A stretch of DNA of 64,000 bases from Saposhnikovia divaricata (GCA_036435485.1 CM071598.1:177578148-177642147), one strand, 5' to 3'. Counted from the first letter of the stretch, positions 9,427 to 20,258 are shown. The notes: a model not told the origin generated them from the sequence alone. A program made the numbers and translations.

Positions 9427-12223
9427 GTGTGTGTGTGCTTGATCGAACAGATGGTCTAGCAAAAACCGCCCCAATGGCCGATCACAATTTCCATAGTACT
9501 TAATCCGAAAGAGTTGTGCACGCTCACAGATAGTTCCTTTCCACACACAACGTGTTGATAAATACACCAGGATGCTTTGATTATCCGAAGGTGAGGTAGG
9601 GAAGTCTTCTAGCGACTCTGCCTCGTCCTCATGATTTTCTGATGAGGAGAATCTCAGATCACATAGACGTTTTGTAGGTACTACAGTACCATGACTACTA
9701 CAAATGCCAGCACCTTGCAATATTGTTTCTGATTTACCAAAGTGATTCGAAAGTATATTATCTTCTGGCACAAGATCATTAGTGGTTGATGTTTTACTCT
9801 CCATAGATTCTTTGATACCCATCTTATCGTCCTTGATAGAGGCATGATTAGCTGTAAGATTGGGTCTGAGCATATCTGAAGAGTTATGCTCTGGATGATA
9901 CGAGCAAGCAGCTGAAGAAGAAACATCTATTGAGCTAGCAGGAAGTTCTGAATTTAGAGGTTGGGAGCTAGGGTGCTTGGAGTGGAAGGGCCTTGGCCCA
10001 TCAACTTTGCATGAGGCAGTGTTGGAGGATGATGAGACATTAGATAGAAGGTTAATGTTAAGCTGACATGGTTCACTAAAGTTCTGATTGCCCTAAAGCC
10101 TTGGAGTTACTGAATCAGTAAAACCAGGAACTGTAGAAATAGACCTGTCGATACATGAAGGTTTATCAGGTAATGCAACTGCTATTGGAGCCTTTAAAGG
10201 AAGTTCTGGGAGAGAGGCACCTTCATCAGCAAGAAACGATGTCTCCACAACCAAGTGATAAGCAGCAAATACCCCCATACTGAACTACAGATTTCACTTT
10301 AATTCATCACCGTTAGCACCTTTCACAGAATCTGGAATACAAATCATCATAATTAGATTAATACAAACAACTAAACTGCATATACACGCATTCCTACCCA
10401 GAATATTTAAACTGTTGATGCTAGTTGCTCAAAATACTATATCTACAAGACTACAGAGACTTTATGACACCCAGATTTGGTTTTCCTTCCATCAAACCCA
10501 GTCAAAATAAATTAAAGTTATAAAAATATATTCTGGTGTGTTCAGAACTTACAGTACAACCCAATGGCTTAGGGTAACCCTCAAAAGACATTAATGTTTT
10601 CGTTAACTTCTTCCCACCTTGCCCAGCAGTGCCATGCACTTCCATAAACTTCTCCACATGAAACGAGTCACAATACCCTAACTTTTGTGATGTAAGATGA
10701 TCGATTGATGGGACTATTTGTGCACCTGTGCAATGGGCCATACTTTCTAAAAGTGTCATTTTAATGTTTAAAACAAGTGATACGCCTTTCGCAAGTAAGA
10801 AATCATGTGCATGTCGAGAAACTGATTTCTCAACAAAAAGAACATTAGGGTGTTGAGCATCAATCTTTGCAACTGCCATCTTCAAGTAGACCATTTCCTG
10901 AAAACCATATAAAAACAAGAGTCTAAAACACTTAATAGTTTACATAATTACATAATGTAAAGTGCTCGATCATTGCAGACGTGCAGAAAATATTATCTAC
11001 ATCTCAAGAGGAAGATGTTGAAACCTGCTGCAATAAAGTATCAACGCTTGACAGGTGATTAGCAACCCTCTGATACTCCAAGGCACCACCAAGTATCAGA
11101 AATCGCGATTTCTCTACTTTTGATGCCATTCACTTATTTTCCAAATTTTTCTTACAAACAACCCCTTTAACCACCACACTAATGAATATAATATAATCTC
11201 GTCAGAAAACAAATATGATGACAGGGTCGCATATCAAGACCATTAAAGTGTGAAAAGTTATATTTGCAAGTAGAGTCAGCAGATAGGAGATTCTATAGAT
11301 TTCAAGCATTAATTTCTTACAAATATATGCCTTTAGCTTATATTAAAGGTGAATGCCTAAAAAAAACTACCATTCCTTTCATGTGAACGTGGACTTTAAG
11401 AATAGGATCGCTGGTGGGTCCTTAAAGCCAGGGTGAAAAAGAATTAAAAATAAGGCTTTTAGATATAGGACCTTAGATAGTTTATACAAATTTGAGTGAA
11501 AAAAGGTACCCTCTTTAACATAATTACTTAAATTTTTAAACCACTGGAAAGCTAATGTAACTATCTATGAATTTCATATTATCCCTTGCATATCTGAAAA
11601 TATTATGCCCTTGCAAACTTTTCCTAAGACAAAAAAAGATCTTTAATTAAATAATAAGCAAATTTTCATTAACAAAGGAATTACTCATGTCCACATATGT
11701 AAGTCTGGTAGTTGAAAGCATTAAACAAAATTTTTAGTAAAACATCCTCTCTAGTATACAATTACTCTGCCAGAAGTCCCCAAATCAAGGCTAAATAAAA
11801 TATATATCAATTCTTAAATCCATATAGCACAATCTAGATTACAGTTAAGCACCATCTGAATACTTTTGTGCAAAACCAAAAAAAATTATAAATAACATTG
11901 AGAAAACTTTATCCACATCAGTTGACAAGGTCCTTATTTAACTATAAACAAATTGTAATGTTTAATCTTAAGCATACATATAAGGTTTACCTCTCATCAC
12001 TGCTCCCACAAGCTATGCATTTGATCTTGACATAACGACCAGGATCCATTCCACCGTCCTGGCTTTTATCTGGCTTCACAAGCGTGGCAGCTTCCCAGCA
12101 CAAATATGTAACAATCTCTAACCAACTTTCTTTACTATCATCCACTGGAAGATTCTCAACCTGCAACAACTGGGCTATCAAAGCCCTAAAATGCCCATCA
12201 ACCACATTCTTCATGGCCAACAA
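8985..12223 (-). pseudogene. FAB1: FAB1/PIKfyve-like 1-phosphatidylinositol-3-phosphate 5-kinase gene fragment (captured)
   Basis: Collinear exons of a plant FAB1 gene on the minus strand. 12223-11987 has NVVDGHFRAL and SWLEIVTYLCWEAATLVKPD. 11129-11025 has FLILGGALEYQRVANHLSS. About 10890-10552 is the chaperonin-like CCT segment with AKIDAQHPNVLFVEKSVS and GAQIVPSIDHLTSQKLGYCD, ending at an intact GTAAGT donor. About 10275-10093 has YGVFAAYHLVVETSFLADEG. About 9800-9440 ends PLGRFLLDHLFDQ. About 9300-8985 has MPSEAHVHCYTHRQG and WMWHRCLRCPR. Homology ends abruptly mid-exon at SNHAAVSRVASC. The kinase domain is absent. FAB1 makes PtdIns(3,5)P2 on endosomes and vacuoles; this piece cannot. It is bounded by the inverted repeats at 8917 and 12794, so capture by a Helitron is the likely origin. 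Confidence 0.9.
9384..9438. repeat. (GA)n then (GT)n microsatellite
   Basis: About 40 bases of GA dinucleotides (9384-9423) followed by a short GT run (to about 9438). It lies in the FAB1 intron immediately downstream of the exon ending HLFDQ. Confidence 0.95.
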
Positions 12224-12731
12224 TTAAAATCCATCAAGGAAAACAATAAAAAATAGCAATAAAGTTTAGATTTTTCATATATTTAGAAAAGGGTAGTGCT
12301 AATTAAAGGGATTGATACTGTCTTTCATGCTCCTTAACCAAGAATTTCATTATAGTGAAAAAAAATATACACGCAATATTTGCAACAAAAACTCGCAAAC
12401 CTCTCTACATACTGAAAACTACTATAGACACCGATATTCAAGAACTTAACAATTACACCAAATCCCATTTGCAAAAACCCTAAACCAACACTTTTGAAAT
12501 TAAATTATCCTAAATTCCCCCAATTTTTGATTACAAATTCGATTGGTTAGCTCGAAATCAGACGTATCAGACATACCTGCAACGATTATAAGACAGTTTC
12601 TAGCGATAATTGGAAGCAAGCGAAGGGAGGGTCTGCCGATAAGAATGTGTAATATATATTTCATACGTTGTGTATAAGAATACGGCCGAGGGCATTCTTG
12701 TTAATTTCAGTGAAGCAAGGTCAAAAAGGTC

Positions 12732-12794
12732 ATTTCACAGCGAATTTTTTGGTATATTTTGCCCTTCTGTCCCCGTTTAATATATAGTAATAGA
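12732..12794 (-). repeat. Helitron 5' terminus, minus strand (right arm of the inverted repeat)
   Basis: The reverse complement begins TCTATTACTATATATTAAAC and is preceded by A. Pairing with 8917-8979 extends over about 63 bases. No 8-11 bp target duplication flanks the pair, which argues against a Mutator-type origin. Confidence 0.75.
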
Positions 12795-14268
12795 TAATAG
12801 ATGGGCCAAAACTGGACCAAGATTTATCGTCTAGAACACACGTATTCTTCTTGAAGAGGATTTTTTAAAATATGTTAATATGTTAACACTGTACATTACT
12901 TTCAAAAAGCCAAAAGACGAATATGCACGGATTCATATAACAACGGTAATGGCACTAAGTATTAAATAAGAATCATGTACACAATTAAATTCAGATTATC
13001 CACCACCATCTCTTTGCAAAGACGCTTCAATAGTCTCCGCTCCTCCACCATCTCTTTGGTTAGAAAAAGTTTATGCCGCCCCCTCTTCCTCGGCTTCTGC
13101 TCCATCGAAAAAAGCCCCTACAAACTGAACTTCTGTAAATTAGCAATTCATGTGAGTTGTTCCCCTGTTTTTTATAAATATAAGCAGTAGATAAATAATT
13201 TAGGCAAGTTCTGAAAAAGGCAATATTTATATTTCCAAAAACACGAACAAACCTTTACAGAACGTTAAATAAACTTGACCATATACAGTTGTCACGCAAT
13301 AAATCAGGGAAAAATCAAATGGCAGAATGTGCGTACGGACTGACAACGTACTTGTGGGATGCCCTTAGAGAAGGGTGCCATGACCAACATCAGTCCTAAA
13401 ACTACAAGGTGAGTTATACATTAAACACAACCAGAGTATTACATGAATTGTTGTCACTCATGGATTTGTTGCTTAATTAAACTAAATAAAAATCTTGGTG
13501 GAAAAAGGGAACACAACTTTCCCATCTTTCCTCTCAAACTACAAGGTATTACAGTACTGCATTGCATGATGTACACATCCTTCCTCTCAAACTATATGCT
13601 ATTACCACTGAATAGGAAATGCAAAGTACGTGTAACATTTGAAGGAATAAACATTAGCTAGTAAAATCGTCATACCAACATATATAATCCCCTTCTTCCC
13701 CATCCAAAAAAATAATAATGCAACATCAACAAAACATGTAAAGTTTAACATGAATAGGAAATTTTGAATGATACACACTAAAAAAAACGGGACCTCCCTC
13801 AAATAAATAAATAAATTGTACCTCCCTCATTGAACAAATTATTAATATAAGAAAACTGAAATGGGGGATGCAAATTATCCATGTGCCAAGCCAAGTATAC
13901 ATTCTATGAGAAGCTTGAATTTTACGCCGGAAGTATGAGGGGGAAATGATTAAATACTGCTATAATCTTCCACGCAGAATTTTCTGTAGAAGTTGTGGAG
14001 AAAGCAGAAATGGGTGGTGCGTGTTGTGGCTAACACTGGTGGGAATCTGAGTAATAAAAAAATCAATAAGGGCAGAATTGCTTGTGTTCTTTTATGTCTA
14101 ACATCATCAATGTATTCTACAACCCTAGCATCATCAATTATGCAATAACCTTGCTCAAACATGATGTCAGTATTCTACAATTTGATTTACCTATAATATT
14201 TTTTGCAATTAAGCTGATGTGGTTTGTTGAATTCATGTTTAATCAAATTCAAGACAACTGAAGATTCC
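12795..14268. other. AT-rich interior of a second, partial Helitron
   Basis: No recognised gene. Short plus frames around 12975-13190 and 13443-13661 and minus frames at 13602-13802 and 13950-14162 look random. The stretch lies between two minus-strand Helitron 5' ends (12794 and 14980), so it is either the remnant of the outer element or host DNA. Confidence 0.3.
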
Positions 14269-14830
14269 TTAAATCCCATAATTCAGGCAATCCGCAAATG
14301 CCAACAACATACTTGAAATGCTGCAATCACCCAGCAAAACTAAACCAGAAGAAAGAACAATACCTGCACATAATTGTATATACACTAAAATTTTTACAAT
14401 AGTGTTTGTAAATAGTTTACCAACCCTCACGGTACTAACAATATCATTCGCTACTTGAGCAAGATTCGGTTTGACACCACCTACGCCAGATGATACTAAG
14501 ACCCCAGTAACATCATTTTCGCCAATATGAAAAAAGTAAAGTGATCCTAAACCAAACAATACCCCCAACCCAATTTGACCAAAAGCAGCAAAATGACTAA
14601 CCCTAAACCTAAAACCCCGGAAAGAAAAGGTGAATTAAGAACAGACCAATCACAAATTCATAATCCACAAAAAATTAGGTAAATCTCGTAATCACAATTA
14701 CTTAAAGATGATGGGATTACCAGAGATCAAATGTTGACCCACTTCCGCCTCCGTCTTCCTCCTAATCGAAGGACCACCATGAACCGATGAACTTGTGAAT
14801 TTGATGAATTTGTGCGAATAGAGGAATATT
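14269..14830 (-). pseudogene. Unidentified captured gene fragment near a Helitron 5' end
   Basis: On the minus strand a candidate first exon (about 14800-14724) ends at TCTCTG|GTAATC, and a coding-like frame resumes near 14630-14395. It includes FGLGSLYFFHIGEND (a possible membrane segment) and KPNLAQVANDIVSTVRVGK. Base composition and frame length suggest genuine coding ancestry, but I do not recognise the family. Position just inside the terminus at 14980 suggests captured host sequence. Confidence 0.35.
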
Positions 14831-14939
14831 AGGTCGCGTTCTAGAGAACGGAAGAATAAAGCGGTGCCGGTTGCTGGGTACTTTCGTTATTTTGAGACAG
14901 ATAAGGCTATATAGGTAATTTTACTGGTAATAAAGTGGA

Positions 14940-14980
14940 ACTTTTTACCCCTGTGTCAGCCTATAATATATGGTAATAGA
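14940..14980 (-). mobile_element. Helitron 5' terminus, minus strand (outer element)
   Basis: The reverse complement reads TCTATTACCATATATTATAG followed by GCTGACACAGGGGTAAAAAG, preceded by A. It is the same type of 5' end as 12794 and 8917 but clearly diverged. TCTA repeats extend the possible start to 14988. Its 3' end is not assigned; the sequence after 12795 may resume beyond 6687 if the 6.1-kb Helitron inserted into it. Confidence 0.5.
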
Positions 14981-15407
14981 TAGATAGATTCTCCGTCCAC
15001 TTTTTAGAATTGATGAGAATAGTTTCAGATTTGGAAAGAATGTTTCATGAAATGATTATAAGAATTTGAACAACAAATTTGATTTAATAAGGTTAAGTAA
15101 TCAATCGTTCTAAAACCTGGTCCAACCAGATTTTAATGTTATATTCCAATACTCACCTCACTCGAAAGTCCATTTTTGGTCGAGAGTGAATCACGAACCC
15201 CCATCTTTGAAGCATTAATTTGTCGGCCTAACCGGATTTTTATATTATATTCTAATAAATAAAAAAGAGGATTTTTTTCGACAACGAATAAACGGAGAAT
15301 AAGGAACCTATCTCCTTCGAATAACGTGATTCATTTTATTTTTCAGTATTCCTTCCATCCCAAAACACAAAATACATGTTTCTTTAATTTTTTACACGTA
15401 TATTAAT

Positions 15408-15910
15408 GTGCATAAAAATGATAATTTCACATATCATTTTGATCGTCTTAGGGAAAAACTGGATTTGGATATGGGGTTCGGGCCTCCTATCCCTCGGTTA
15501 TTAATCACTCTAATCCCCACAAATGAACAGGGATTTGTTCGAGGCTTTGCTCCAGCTGGTGACATCATCCCCAGGCAGGAAGCAGAGGAGGTGCCAGATT
15601 ATCACTCGAGCGGCTATGATGGCTTGATCCCTCGATCCGTTTGCATATCTTTTGCTGTCTCAACCCCTCCTGTTCACTTCAATTTATAGGCTAGATTTTC
15701 ATTTCTAGTATCCTTTTGCATGTTATTGTTTTCCTGGGTTTCTGTATCTTTTGGCCCATTTTGATGGGATTTATGGGTAGGTTGGGCTTTGATCCATTTT
15801 GATGGGATGTAAGGGTAGGTTGGGCTTTGATGGGATGTAAAGGTAGATTGGGCTTCTTAAACTTGGTCCATGAAGTGTTTTCAATCTTTTTAATGAAAAT
15901 CTGTATAATA
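15408..15910 (+). pseudogene. Possible 3' remnant of a LINE or other non-LTR element
   Basis: The 93-codon frame contains LDLDMGFGPPIPRLL, which resembles in spacing the DMGLGFN tail of the RNase H extension in the neighbouring LINE. Downstream sequence is T/G-rich with a TTTTTAATGAAAATCTG end resembling plant LINE 3' ends, and contains partial tandem copies of GATGGGATGTAAGGGTAGG. The evidence is suggestive only; it could also be chance. Confidence 0.25.
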
Positions 15911-16366
15911 AAAATGCAACTGGTTAATAATTACTATTATAATTATCATATTTTATTTTATTAAATAAAATTGCTCATAGTATTTTTAGAATAGGAAAAA
16001 TTTTAGTTAGATTAAATATAAAAGATAATTTACGTGAAAAATGAAATTTATTAGTTATTAAAAAATAGAAAAGGTAACATATTTTACCTGGAAAAAAAGT
16101 TATTAGTTATTAGTAACTATAAATAATTAAGGATAATTAAGTAAAAACAACATGTACCGTTAAGTAACGGTAAATAAGTAAAATCAACAAGTAACATACT
16201 GACCGACTGACCAAAATTTTAATATTTTGGGTATTATATAATAGTACAAATACAAAGCAATCTTAAAATGAGTACTACAAACCAACACTAAATATATTAT
16301 ATTTCATCTATTCTAAGGGTTCCGCCAGGGGCAACTTCACAAAAAATGTCCTAAATTAACTCAAAT

Positions 16367-16378
16367 AATTATTTGAAC

Positions 16379-16441
<63 letters not shown>

Positions 16442-16450
16442 CAAATAATT
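16367..16450. repeat. (AT)n microsatellite within a palindrome
   Basis: Arms AATTATTTGAACAT (16367-16380) and ATGTTCAAATAATT (16437-16450) are exact inverse complements flanking about 56 bases of alternating TA. The whole 84-base segment is self-complementary and could extrude as a cruciform. Confidence 0.9.
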
Positions 16451-17160
16451 AAAATTATCATTATTTCATTTAGTATAAACAAGAATCCTAAATTAATTAA
16501 AATTAGTTTAGAAGGTAATTGCTTTTCTCTCAAAATGTAATATTTCATTATATATTTTAATCATGTACTTTAATTAAAATTAATACTATCTTTTAACTAA
16601 ATTGATATATTAAAAATGCATAAGAATACCTCTATGATTCTGCGATAAGAGCAGAATTCAAACATTTTTATAACCATAAAGTTATTAAATAATCCAACTA
16701 GTGAAATTAGGGTTTTTGTTATTCGAAAATTTAAAATTGTTATTTGTGATAATTTTAAAATTGTCCCAAAGTTAAACATTTTTGATGTATATGTATTAAT
16801 ATGTTTCTAATATTGATTATTGTATATATTGTTTGATTTAAACAAATTAGTTCTTTTTTTTTTCCGAAAAGCAGGAATTCATTCATTAGACCCAAAAGGC
16901 CAAAGACTTACAAACTAGGATAATAGAACTGCAATCAAACAGGACGAAACAAAAATAAAACACTAGTAGATAATTAATATAACCCATCAAAACAACTAGA
17001 TCAAAACCCTACAAAACAAAGCCCAAGACATAACCAATTAACAGACTCTGTGAAACAGGAACCCAAACCAGATTGGCCCAAAACAAGCTCAGAGTCGTTT
17101 GGACTACCAAGCATCCATTCCCACGAACACATTTCCAACATGCAAAATCTGATTTTCTCC

Positions 17161-17698
17161 TTAACCATCCAAGAACTCCATCCCAGGGTTGACAACTTCT
17201 TCTTCCATGGCTCCCATATTCACTTCTTCCTCTAGCACCCATTCTTGATTAAAACCAAGACCCATATCTTGGTTCCAGATTTCAACAACTCTGCCAAAAG
17301 GTTGTTTGATAATCACCATTTGATTCCACTGATTTGCACCATGTTGAGCAATGTAAGAAGCAAGTTCATTGTCAATAGCATCAGCCAATCTAACTTCTAG
17401 GAGAAAATTTCTATCCCTCCTCCTCGTATTAAGTTGCCTCACTATGACCTCATCGTCTGGATGACAGCCACCATCAATGGATTCCTTCCATAAAAGCATG
17501 GTATTCGTTGTTTCTTCTTCTCTTCTTGCCAAGAAATCCGGCCAACATGCTCATTATACTACCTCGATGATCTCGAGCTACTACTCCTATGCCACTTACG
17601 TTGCCGTTTGGTAGCCTTTGATCTGAGAAGTACGCATGCACATTGATTTTTACAAACCCTTTCCTAGGAAGTTCCCATCTTGGTTGCACATCCACCAT
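17161..17698 (-). pseudogene. LINE second RNase H (RVT_3-like) with C-terminal extension
   Basis: The frame from 17698 reads ELPRKGFVKINVHAYFSDQ then SGIGVVARDHRGSIMSML and NNEYHAFMEGI, matching the N-terminal half of plant RVT_3-type RNase H. A frameshift near 17500 leads to the second frame (17532-17161). That frame contains LLEVRLADAIDNELASYIA, GANQWNQMVIIKQPFGR and VEIWNQDMGLGFNQEW. The last part is not part of a normal RNase H fold and looks like a lineage-specific extension. The first catalytic Asp position reads H in 'NVHAY' (NVDGA in most relatives), so this copy may be inactive even apart from the frameshift. Confidence 0.7.
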
Positions 17699-18159
17699 GG
17701 CTGAGTACTCTAGAAATACCCTGATATGATAAAAGTGGAGAGGATAATATGATGAGGTCTAAATAAAAATGAAATTTAACTTGAGCAGGCTTCCAAGACT
17801 AGCTTTTCAATGCTGTCTGCACATTTATCCAGGAGAAATATGAATCGTTTCCAATCTTAAAACTTAAAAAAGATACCACCACTCCGTCCCAGCTAAACGG
17901 GCTTGTAGTAGATGGGCCCAAGAACATTCTTCACTTTTCAAAACAATTAACTGGAATGGGCCTAACTGTAGAATTCTTTGTCAAATAAAACCCTTAACCA
18001 CAAAATGATTAATTGAGATAATGCTATAACCGCAAACAAGAGAACTTAGTACTTTTCGCTTAATTTTTTGCAAGCCTATCAGCTTCAAAGTTATCATGCC
18101 TGGAGATTTTTTTTTACTAAAATGTGAGCTTCTCTTAGAGATAAGTCCACCCTTTCCTC

Positions 18160-18465
18160 CTAAGAATTTTGATTTGAACCTAGGGCCTTGAATTTAAGAA
18201 CTGAATCTACTAAAGATGCATTATCAGTGTAGATTGCCATTTTAGATTTGACAAGGCCCTTACCTGAAACCAGCTGCAAGAATGTGTTAAGTGCTTCCAA
18301 CTCTGCATGAAAAGGACTTCGCTTCAATACTGGTCTTGAGAAAGACATTTTGGTTTATCCTCCCGAGTTTTTTAAGAAACCTCCAATGCCTGCTTGAATG
18401 ACTCCATTTCTATTAGTCCAACTACCATCAATGAAACCTATATAATCATAACCTGACAAGAACAA
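18160..18465 (-). pseudogene. LINE first RNase H domain
   Basis: Directly after the zf-RVT region the minus strand encodes GFIDGSWTNRNGVIQAGIGG, a stop codon, then PFHAELEALNTFLQLVSGKG and MAIYTDNASLVDSVLKF. This gives the expected order of RNase H acidic residues: D in FIDGS, E in AELEAL, D in YTDN. The in-frame stop and lack of continuity show decay. The domain is distinct from the second RNase H 460 bp downstream. Confidence 0.75.
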
Positions 18466-19582
18466 TCATTGTTTTCTTATGCTCTCAGACCTTGTAACAG
18501 ATCCCACAGGGTTTAGCTCCCACCAAATCATTGAGTCTTTGTTAATAAGATCTATTGCCAAAGCCCATTCCTTAACTCTGAATTTTATCAGAAAGATAAC
18601 AGAGTCAAGTTTGTACACCTGATTTTTGAAAATGACCTCGTTTCTCATTAACCATACAGTCCAAAAGGTAGCCACTAAGACAATTTGCCAAACTTTCTTT
18701 AAGTGTGGAGGGCTAAACCATCTAGCTGAACTCCACATTTCTGCCAATCCCGCAAAGACATTTTTAGTCGAGAGACCCCACCAATCAAGTACTGATCTCC
18801 AGCATACTTTTGTAGATAAACAATTCCAAAAAGATGGTCCATAGATTCCTCATGTGTGTTACAAAGACTGCAAACCGAAGAGCCAAAAGAATTTCCTAGT
18901 CGGGCAAAGAGGAAACATTTTGTAGGTAAAATTTTGTGGTGAATCTTCCAAAAGAAAGTAAGAACTTTTGCCGGCACTTTGAGGCTCCAAAAGAAATTCC
19001 AATCCACTAAATCATAATGGATGGAATCGTGAACTATCTTGACTCCATCCTTTACAGAGAAGGTATCATTAGTGGGAGACCAAATTACCTTATCACTGCA
19101 GCTCGAAAAATTGAAATTGCTTAGGATATTCTCTAAAGGTATCAAATCTTCTGTTTCCGAATTTCTCAACTTCCTGTTCCAGAAAACTTCACTCTCATGG
19201 TCGTAGAAATCCCACAAGTCATAGAAAATGCTAACTTCCACTTCTTTTAACTTTGAAATTCTGAAGAGACTTTTGAAGGAATCCTTTAAAGGGCTTCCTT
19301 GGAACAAATTGTCTTCCAAAAACAACACCACGTTTCCATTATTTAGTTTCCAGTGAAAATTCTTTAAAGCGAGATCATTACCTATCACAGAATTGCTCTG
19401 TAGATCCATCAAATCAGATATGAACTCTGACTTGTCGTTTCCCCGCAGATTGCTTACTAAATCTCCACCTTTATAACACATGTACTTGCTTCTTATCCAC
19501 TTATTCCAACTTCTATTTCTATCTGAGTGCCATTTATTGATCCATTTACTCATTAAAGCCAGGTTCTTGACTTCAAAGTTGG
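18466..19582 (-). pseudogene. LINE zf-RVT (reverse transcriptase zinc-binding) region
   Basis: The frame 19553-18699 contains WNKWIRSKYMCYKGGD, VKDGVKIVHDSI, WNFFWSLKVPAKVLTFFWKI, KCFLFARLG and CSLCNTHEESMDHLF, the typical Trp/Cys/His pattern of plant zf-RVT. A frameshift near 18750-18800 moves the remainder (VLVATFWTVWLMRNEVIFK) to the frame 18747-18466. In intact LINEs this region follows the RT thumb and is thought to bind nucleic acid. Confidence 0.85.
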
Positions 19583-20258
19583 TTAAACCCAGTCCTCCTG
19601 CCTTTTTAGGAGAGCCAGATGCATTTTATTCCCTTTTGAAGAATCGCCATTTTTATTATGCCCCCAAAAGAAGTCCCTTCTCAATCTTTCCAGGGGATTG
19701 CTGATGCCTCTAGGCATTTTGAATAAGATTAACCAGTACACAGGTAAGCTTTCCATTACTGATTTCAAGAGGACTAATCTCCCTGCCTCATTAAGGGATT
19801 CTGCTTTCCAGGAGGCCAGTTTCTGGTCCATTTTCTGGATAAGGGGTTTCCAAAAGACCTTTTTCTTATTTGAGAGACCAATAGGGACACCCAAATACTT
19901 CATTGGCCAAGAACCAATTTTACAGCCTAGAAGCAGAGCCCCTTGATTTAGCAAGTCTACATCTGAGGAGCAAGAGTAGAGATTGCTTTTGTGATAATTG
20001 ACCTTTAACCCTGACAAAATTTGAAAACACTACAAGACTCTCTTAATGCCTCTTACGGATTCCAGATCTTCATTGATGAAGATAATTGTGTCATCTGCAA
20101 ACTGTTGATGTGTAATTTGATCTCCAGCTTTATTTATTTCAATCCCCTGAAAAATTTTCAAATTTTTTGCCTTCTGTAACATTTTATTCAACACCTCCCT
20201 GCTAGATTAAAGAGCAAAGGTGACAAAGGGTCACCTTGCGTAAGTCCCTTGTGAGGTG
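19583..20258 (-). pseudogene. LINE reverse transcriptase, C-terminal half
   Basis: Begins at the truncation point immediately before QGDPLSP (about 20239-20219), followed by LLFNL. The catalytic FADDTIIF motif is at about 20101-20080. A TAG interrupts shortly after (about 20030), then SGLKVNYHKSNLYS and GCKIGSWPMKYLGVPIGLS follow, with the conserved LASWKAESLNEAGRLVLLKS and WGHNK. The order is normal for plant L1-type RT. Palm motif A is missing because of the 5' truncation. Confidence 0.88.

Larger units (their letters stand above)
6687..12794 (-). mobile_element. Helitron carrying captured FAB1 and WNK gene fragments, minus strand
   Basis: On the minus strand the 5' end is TCTATTACTATATATTAAAC at 12794, preceded by A. 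The 3' end is CTAG (6690-6687), seven bases after an 8-bp stem hairpin (GCCCGTGC-CTT-GCACGGGC, 6716-6698), and is followed by T. A|TC...CTAG|T fits Helitron insertion between A and T without target duplication. No Rep/helicase is present, so it would be non-autonomous. The cargo is host gene sequence with introns, in the element's own orientation: FAB1 exons first, then WNK exons. An inverted copy of the first 63 bp lies inside at 8917-8979, so the history may involve two elements; the 6.1-kb span is the simplest reading. Confidence 0.6.
14991..16839. other. AT-rich intergenic stretch
   Basis: No convincing host gene. It contains a 93-codon plus-strand frame (15408-15689), a short tandem repeat around TTTTGATGGGATGTAAGGGT (15755-15855) and the AT palindrome at 16367-16450. 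Confidence 0.4.
16854..20258 (-). mobile_element. L1-type LINE, 5'-truncated, minus strand
   Basis: A 3.4-kb non-LTR retrotransposon flanked by an exact 14-bp target duplication, AAACAAATTAGTTC, at 16840-16853 and 20259-20272. A T-run at 16854 (A-tail on the minus strand) marks the 3' end. In order on the minus strand: reverse transcriptase from the QGDPLSP motif onward, zf-RVT region, a first RNase H, a spacer, and a second RNase H with an unusual C-terminal extension. Endonuclease, ORF1 and the N-terminal half of the RT are missing, the usual outcome of incomplete target-primed reverse transcription. Several frameshifts and stops make it dead. Confidence 0.92.

Noticed and set aside
8917..12794. 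Pack-MULE interpretation of the FAB1 fragment
   Set aside because: No 8-11 bp target duplication at the outer ends; the ends begin TCTATTAC after an A like Helitron 5' ends. Not fully excluded, so also listed as a finding.
17009..17242. Overlapping Trp/Gly-rich frames (17009-17242, 17001-17195) as separate genes
   Set aside because: Frame shadows in the 3' untranslated end of the LINE.
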